From Zancudomyces culisetae (Eukaryota > Kickxellomycota > Harpellomycetes > Harpellales > Legeriomycetaceae): a DNA stretch of 47,414 bases. The stretch is from assembly GCA_001969505.1 (NCBI GenBank), contig LSSK01000719.1:1-47414 (forward strand). Direction: 5' to 3'. This document shows positions 42,898-47,414 of the stretch, one piece after another; the stretch's first letter is position 1, and each line of letters starts with the position of its first letter. Position numbers and translations under genes: made by a program. The notes under the pieces were generated by a model. The model did no database searches. It was given only the letters and a program-made list of their open reading frames with translations, and had not been told where the DNA came from.

Positions 42898-43329
42898 CCC
42901 AACATCCCATCACAAAAAAAAACCATGAACGAAACTGTGCATAAATCACAAGTAATAATAATATAATGCAAAAAAAAAAAGCTTGTGGCGAATAAAAATA
43001 GCTGAAAAAGAGTCTAATTTTGCCTACTTGCCTTTTACCTATTGCTATTTCACAGCCCCACTTTTCCCCTCCCTAGAAAAAAAAAACAAATTTGAATACA
43101 CGCAAACTTGGCAGCTTTCATAAAATTAGCTAATACCCTGATTACCCAACAAAAAACGCAATGAACTATTTGAAATGATTATTAGTATCGCCAAATAAAC
43201 TGTTCAACTCAACCAAATCTTGTTTTAGATTTATATTCTTTTTTATGGGGTATATTGAGCATTTATATTTGAACTAAATCCACCATTTTAAGGTCAACGT
43301 TCTTGTCAATTACATTCAAGTATTCAAAA

Positions 43330-43354
43330 TATTTATATTTATATTTATATATAT
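43330..43354 (+). repeat. TATTTA tandem repeat
   Basis: Four tandem TATTTA-like units about 100 bp upstream of the YccF start. AT-rich and unstable-looking; could sit in its promoter or 5' UTR. Confidence 0.6.
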
Positions 43355-43449
43355 TGCCATCCAAAAGGCTGTATCGGAAAGAAAATTTTAAATATAATTT
43401 GAACCGGAACTGGAAACGGAAACAAAAGGAGACATCATCAAGTGTAAAT

Positions 43450-43851
43450 ATGGACTGTCTAAGCTTGATAGCAAATATCATTTGGATAATTTTTGGAGGA
43501 TGGTTTTACGCACTTGTATACTTCCTCGGAGGTATATTGTTTATGATTACAATTATTGGTATACCCTTCGGTATTTCACTGATAAGGCTAGCAAGGGTAG
43601 CATTTCTGCCTTTTGGAACAAGAATAGAACTGGAAAGTGTTTCGGGATGTAAAATACTATTCAACATATTGTGGCTGGTGCTGCTAGGTTGGGAACTTGC
43701 TCTTGCACATATTACGACGGGTGTACTCTTTGCAATTACCATCATAGGAATTCCGTTTGCATACGAAAACTTCAAGCTGGCGCGTGTTGCGCTTTGGCCA
43801 CTGGGAAGCGTTATAATAAATGAAAGCAGCATAAGAGGCAGTAGTGCCTAA
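43450..43851 (+). CDS. yccF: YccF-domain integral membrane protein
   Basis: Intronless, 133 aa from the ATG at 43450. Two homologous halves carry the YccF (DUF307) motif: a hydrophobic helix with W-x3-GGW, then TIIGIPFGISLIRLARVAFLPFG, and again LGWELALAHITTGV with TIIGIPFAYENFKLARVALWPLGS. This matches E. coli YccF in both halves. The family has about four membrane helices and no established function. The longer frame to 43303 lacks an ATG and has a biased lysine/tyrosine-rich start, so the ATG is preferred. It is convergent with the USP gene at 455 bp. A mainly bacterial family in a fungus is notable; see the finding. Confidence 0.85.
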   Translation: MDCLSLIANIIWIIFGGWFYALVYFLGGILFMITIIGIPFGISLIRLARVAFLPFGTRIELESVSGCKILFNILWLVLLGWELALAHITTGVLFAITIIGIPFAYENFKLARVALWPLGSVIINESSIRGSSA

Positions 43852-44306
43852 TTCACAACAAAAGAGTAGGTGTGGTATTATAACTGAGGGTGCTTTACTG
43901 TAACAACGCTCTCAATTTCCACCATTCTAGTTGTGACTTGGGCAATTGTTAATATAATTATCACTACTATTAATTTGATGTTTTATTATTATTGCGTCGG
44001 TTCTACTTTTTTGTTTATAAGGTACTATCATTATGATTAGGGAACCAAGCTGCCACGTTGTAAATGCCAATAGTGTGTAGTAGATTCCTTTTTTTTTAAA
44101 AAAAATGAAATAGTAGTAATAAAAAATAAAAATAAAAAAACGTTAATGCATAGTTCAATTATAAATACAGTTTAAAATTTAGAATGTTGGTGTAACCCCA
44201 ATATTAGAATGTGGGTATGTTACTCCGACATTTAAACAAGGGAAAAGTACATCTAAAAAATCAAGTACATATAATGCAATATAAAAACCTATGTTGGCTA
44301 ATAGTC
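43852..44306. other. Convergent intergenic region
   Basis: Between the YccF gene (+) and the USP gene (-). It has a T-run followed by an A-run near 44091-44107 and an imperfect tandem duplication at 44179-44230. No gene is seen. Confidence 0.6.
44179..44230 (+). repeat. Imperfect 26-bp tandem duplication
   Basis: Two neighbouring copies beginning TTAGAATGTTGGTGTAAC and TTAGAATGTGGGTATGTTAC, followed by CCCCAATA and TCCGACA. Small duplication in a 3' flank. Confidence 0.5.
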
Positions 44307-46899
44307 CTATCGTTCCTTAGTTAGGTATAAGGCTCTTGTGCAGCTAGTGTTCTTTAGTAGAAGCTTAAAGGTGGATTGTAGAGATAGCGAGTTGAATATG
44401 GACGAGAGAGTGAGTGATAGAGAGGGTGGAATGCGCTCAGAAAAGGTACGAATGGAACCAGGTGGCGCAAGACAAAGATCCGAGAGAAGGTCAAGCATGA
44501 GAGCTCTAAACATCGAGTATTGCAGATAATCGTCAGGGTAGGAAACGTTGCAACTGAAATGAAGAAAAGAGGAAAGATCAGAGTTTGAGGAGAGGCTTTC
44601 TATGTACTGTGTATCAGGTATATCGATAGAATTATCGGATGTGTCGATTGTTTGTAAATGGTAAAAAAATAAGTAACCATTGGAACTGATGTCGTTAAAG
44701 AAGTGGTAGAAACGTGCAAGATCAAAGTCGGTGTCGATAGTTGAACAAGATGAAATCCGGTCGTTTTTAGCACCCAAGTCGTCAAAGCGAATTAGCTCTG
44801 GATGTAGCGTTTGTGGTATATGTTCAAAAATAGCAGAAGATGCTGGACCACCACCATCACCAGTGTTGTTCTTGATTGTGCATCCGTTCGTAACACCACC
44901 GTCCTTAGAAATATTTACCGCCGCATCATGCTCGCCAAAAGTCCGTAGTTCAGACAGCGTGACGTAATCTGAATTCAATCTAGTAGAAGTCTCTGGGTGA
45001 TCCCCATTAGAGAAATTCGGAGATAAGGCGGAGTTTGGATTCAATACCGACTTTAAAAAAAGAGGTAGTGTTGCACCATTGCTCCCATCGCCGTCTGCAC
45101 ACTCTTGTACCTCTGTGGCTGTGGCCTGAGCTTCATCAACTGTCCTTAAGCACGTTTTTTCGGGATTTCCATTTGTATATTCGGTGCATAAGCAGTTCGG
45201 ACTGTTGCAATAGTTTTTTAATCGCAAGTTATACGAAATGTAATGACCAGAATTCGCACTGTCTCCCTTGTGACAAACTACAGATCTTAAAACCAACCTG
45301 TATGAGTATGTGCTTGGTTTTTTGGTCTTGGATGTGATGTCTGAAGTTGCTGAATTTTGGCTATGATCTAAATTATCAGATTCTTTATTATATGTGTATT
45401 CACTAGATTCCTTTTCTAATATACTCTCGCATTTGCTATCGTTATCTCTATCATTTCTATCCTTATTAGCACTGAGCTTTTGGAATTGCTTTGGAGTCTC
45501 AACTTTGTTTATCTCTACATTCGTGTTTGATACGCTCGTCGTATTAGTTGTACGTACATTGTATTCATCAGAGTTTCTGTATTTTGGCTCAGGCTCTGTA
45601 AGCTGTTTGACTAATCGAGTTATGTCAATACATAATGGTGCAACAACCTTGCTGTTTACCCTTTGAATGTTTCCATAGTCGTCACTTTTATACCGTTTCA
45701 GCATGACTGGAAATACCAACCGTTCGTCGGGGTATTCGTCCCGAGTTGCGGCTGTTCTGATTCCCAACTCACTCTCTGCGACATAGTAAGGGAGAATTTC
45801 GAGAAATGACCACCCATTAGTTCTGATTTTGGCCTTACAATCCGACTCGGTTTGCCGCTCTATTTGCTCCACCATATTGTCTAGAAAGTACCTTTCAACA
45901 AGATCCTGCATGTATACTTCGTCTTTGGATTCATCAGAATTTTCCGTTGAGCTGGCTGAGCTAGCTGGTCCAGCCGCTTCTTGCTGTTGGCCTTCTTGGC
46001 TGCTATCATTATCTATTGTTACCGGTAACTCCATCATCCTCTGGGTAACAACTTTTTCATCACTCGTTTCTTGCTTTCCGCCATGGAATATAGTAACATC
46101 TAAAGGCAAGAACGGCAACTCCAAAATTTCTGTCATAAACATATATAGTTCACACACATCCTGTTGGTTTTCTATATCATCTCTCTGCCACCCACAATCA
46201 TACATCTTTCTTCGCAATACCTTTATTTTTCGCTTATCTATCAAGTTTCCTTTTCTCAGGTTGTTGATTATAAACCGAAGGTATATCTTCAGTTCATTTC
46301 CTGTGTTTGTTCGCAATTTTCTTTTGCTTAACATTCCGTCGTACCCATTCCAGTAACCAAACATTGATACAAGCAGTGAATCGATGTAACATGTTGTCGC
46401 TCTTAAGTTTTCGAATCCTTGTAGTATTACCCTATCATCTACTGGGTATAGTTCCCCGATATAGCTATCGTAGTATATCCTAAACTGCTCTACATCTTCG
46501 GGTTCTGTTTTTAAAAACTTTTCTGCAATCTGCTCCAGTTTTTGTATGCTATCCGAAATATTAGACTCGCCTATTACTGGGATACATGTATACATTTGTT
46601 CGCTTGATTTTTCTGTGTTTCATAAATCAATACCCCTTCTCCTCCCCCTCCCTCCCCTACATCCTAAAATGCTTAGAATGAATAGGTTTGTAAATAAACT
46701 GATAAAACTTACACTTATCGCATTTAAGTTTTAACAACTTGTCGAGTACTCGATCCTTGCCCCCTATTCCGTCTCTTTTGACACTTCTACTTCGTTTTCT
46801 TTCAATACTAGACCTTTTGCGCTCGCGGATTTTTTTGAGCTGGCGTTTCAGTACAATTCCAGTTTTGATGATATTATCTAGTTTTCCGGGTTTTGGCAT
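44307..46899 (-). CDS. USP-family deubiquitinase, divergent, with N-terminal CxxC exon
   Basis: Two-exon model in transcription order (46899-46713 and 46570-44307), 816 aa. Ubiquitin-specific proteases are cysteine hydrolases that remove ubiquitin. The Cys box is FENLRATTCYIDSLLVSMF with Cys123; the usual NxGNTCYMNS is changed to NLRATTCYIDS. The His box is SVVCHKGDSANSGHYISYN with His505. QQDVCELYMFMTEIL matches the QDAxE region, and VFPVMLKRYKSDD the LxRF strand. Acidic and Ser/Asn-rich inserts lie between the boxes. The first exon (62 codons, basic, ending KCDKC across the splice) joins in phase: T + GC makes the second Cys. If the exon is wrong, the gene starts at the ATG at 46595 with 762 aa. 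Such RATTCYIDSLL proteins are known to me as a poorly studied fungal USP branch, but I cannot check. Confidence 0.75.
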
Positions 46900-47414
46900 T
46901 GGTACTACTGGAATAATTCTATTACGTTTTAATATTAGTGATGATAATATTATAGTTATGTATTCAGTTTATTTGTTCTTTTTTCATTTTTCTTCTTTGA
47001 CTTTGGTATTATTAGAAAAGTACTTGAGAGACTTACATTTTAAATAGTGGGATAATATATTATCGCTTCGTTATTTATTCTTTTTTAAGAAAGAATTCGT
47101 ATTATAAGAACAGTGAGGTTAAAAAGGATACAAGATATTATGTTTTGATGAATAATGTATATGTTTTAGTCGTTTAGCCTTTCACAATCCATTCTATAGT
47201 CCTTTTCCTTTTTAGACTTGTATTTTAGTTTGTTTTTTTTTCTCTCTATTTTTTGGGAGTGGAAGGGGGGGGTGATGGTTGTTTTATGTTTGTATTCAAA
47301 AAATAGGCAAGGTTAAGAAAGAAGAAGAAAAGTGAAAATAATAAGATAGAAAAAAGAGATAAAAAGGGAAAGATGGAGATAGATTCCCACGAATTTGTTA
47401 AAATGAAAAAAAGC
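46900..47414. promoter_or_regulatory. 5' flank of the USP gene to the window end
   Basis: AT-rich with T-runs and a G-rich patch near 47260-47275. No coding frame is supported; the plus-strand frame at 46739-47047 overlaps the USP first exon and is not called. The far end may reach the flank of a gene outside the window. Confidence 0.5.

Larger units (their letters stand above)
42262..43449. other. Intergenic region, simple tracts only
   Basis: About 1.2 kb with no supportable gene. It holds a TACTCTC tandem tract (42874-42897) and a TATTTA array (43330-43354) just before the YccF gene. The open frame at 42266-42463 lacks any family likeness. Confidence 0.55.

Noticed and set aside
45829..46356. 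175-codon plus-strand frame
   Set aside because: Antisense of the USP coding region and rich in Ser/Cys, as expected for a shadow frame.
1..47414. CRISPR array, rRNA, transposon or terminal inverted repeats
   Set aside because: No regularly spaced repeats, no rRNA-like blocks, no transposase or reverse-transcriptase motifs found on either strand.

Overview
The window is nuclear DNA from an AT-rich, intron-rich fungus (by eye roughly two thirds A+T). About 23 protein-coding genes can be supported. Fifteen contain introns: 47 GT-AG introns, most of them 40-200 nt, many with CTAAC-like branch sites. I placed the junctions by hand from splice signals, reading-phase agreement and protein-family fit. 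In every spliced model the summed exon length is a multiple of three. The standard genetic code works throughout. Secreted tyrosinase and GH15 glucoamylase, Vac14, Utp11, a cyclin C homologue and an organellar-type L14 protein fit a fungus. Gemin2, dynactin p25, CCDC124 and branched-chain E1-beta, together with dense introns, argue against a Saccharomyces-like yeast. They suit an early-diverging (zygomycete-grade) or otherwise ancestral-type fungus. The species is not identified.

Left part (1-14.2 kb): a 2.3 kb empty stretch; secreted tyrosinase (+); mitochondrial L14 (-) divergent from a seven-exon cyclin C gene (+); a TLDc Rtc5/MEAK7-like protein (-); Gemin2 (-) divergent from Utp11 (+); dynactin p25 (-), whose stop lies 4 bp from that of Utp11; CCDC124/Lso2-type ribosome factor (+).

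Middle part (14.2-34 kb): an EF-hand MscS-type mechanosensitive channel (+); an ER cyclophilin (-) divergent from gamma-glutamyl phosphate reductase (+); an unrecognised 256-aa protein (-); a ten-exon lipoate-protein ligase (+) followed by the E1-beta subunit of the branched-chain 2-oxoacid dehydrogenase (+), two genes that meet in lipoate-dependent metabolism; a membrane-anchored RING-H2 protein (+); a 2-oxoglutarate/Fe(II) dioxygenase (-); Ctu2/Ncs2 for tRNA 2-thiolation (+).

Right part (34-47.4 kb): Coq7 (+), Vac14 (+) with a purine-rich low-complexity insert, GH15 glucoamylase (+), a small membrane protein (-) 5 bp from it, a YccF-family membrane protein (+), and a divergent USP-type deubiquitinase (-) with a possible extra 5' exon.

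The set is mostly housekeeping genes in no operon-like order. I found no transposon, CRISPR array, rRNA, convincing tRNA or obvious defence or biosynthetic cluster. Points worth a second look are a mainly bacterial membrane family (YccF) in a fungus, very small exons (7 nt, 24 nt and a possible 3 nt), a G-quadruplex/triplex-prone tract inside VAC14, telomere-like interstitial tracts, and several short proteins of unknown role.
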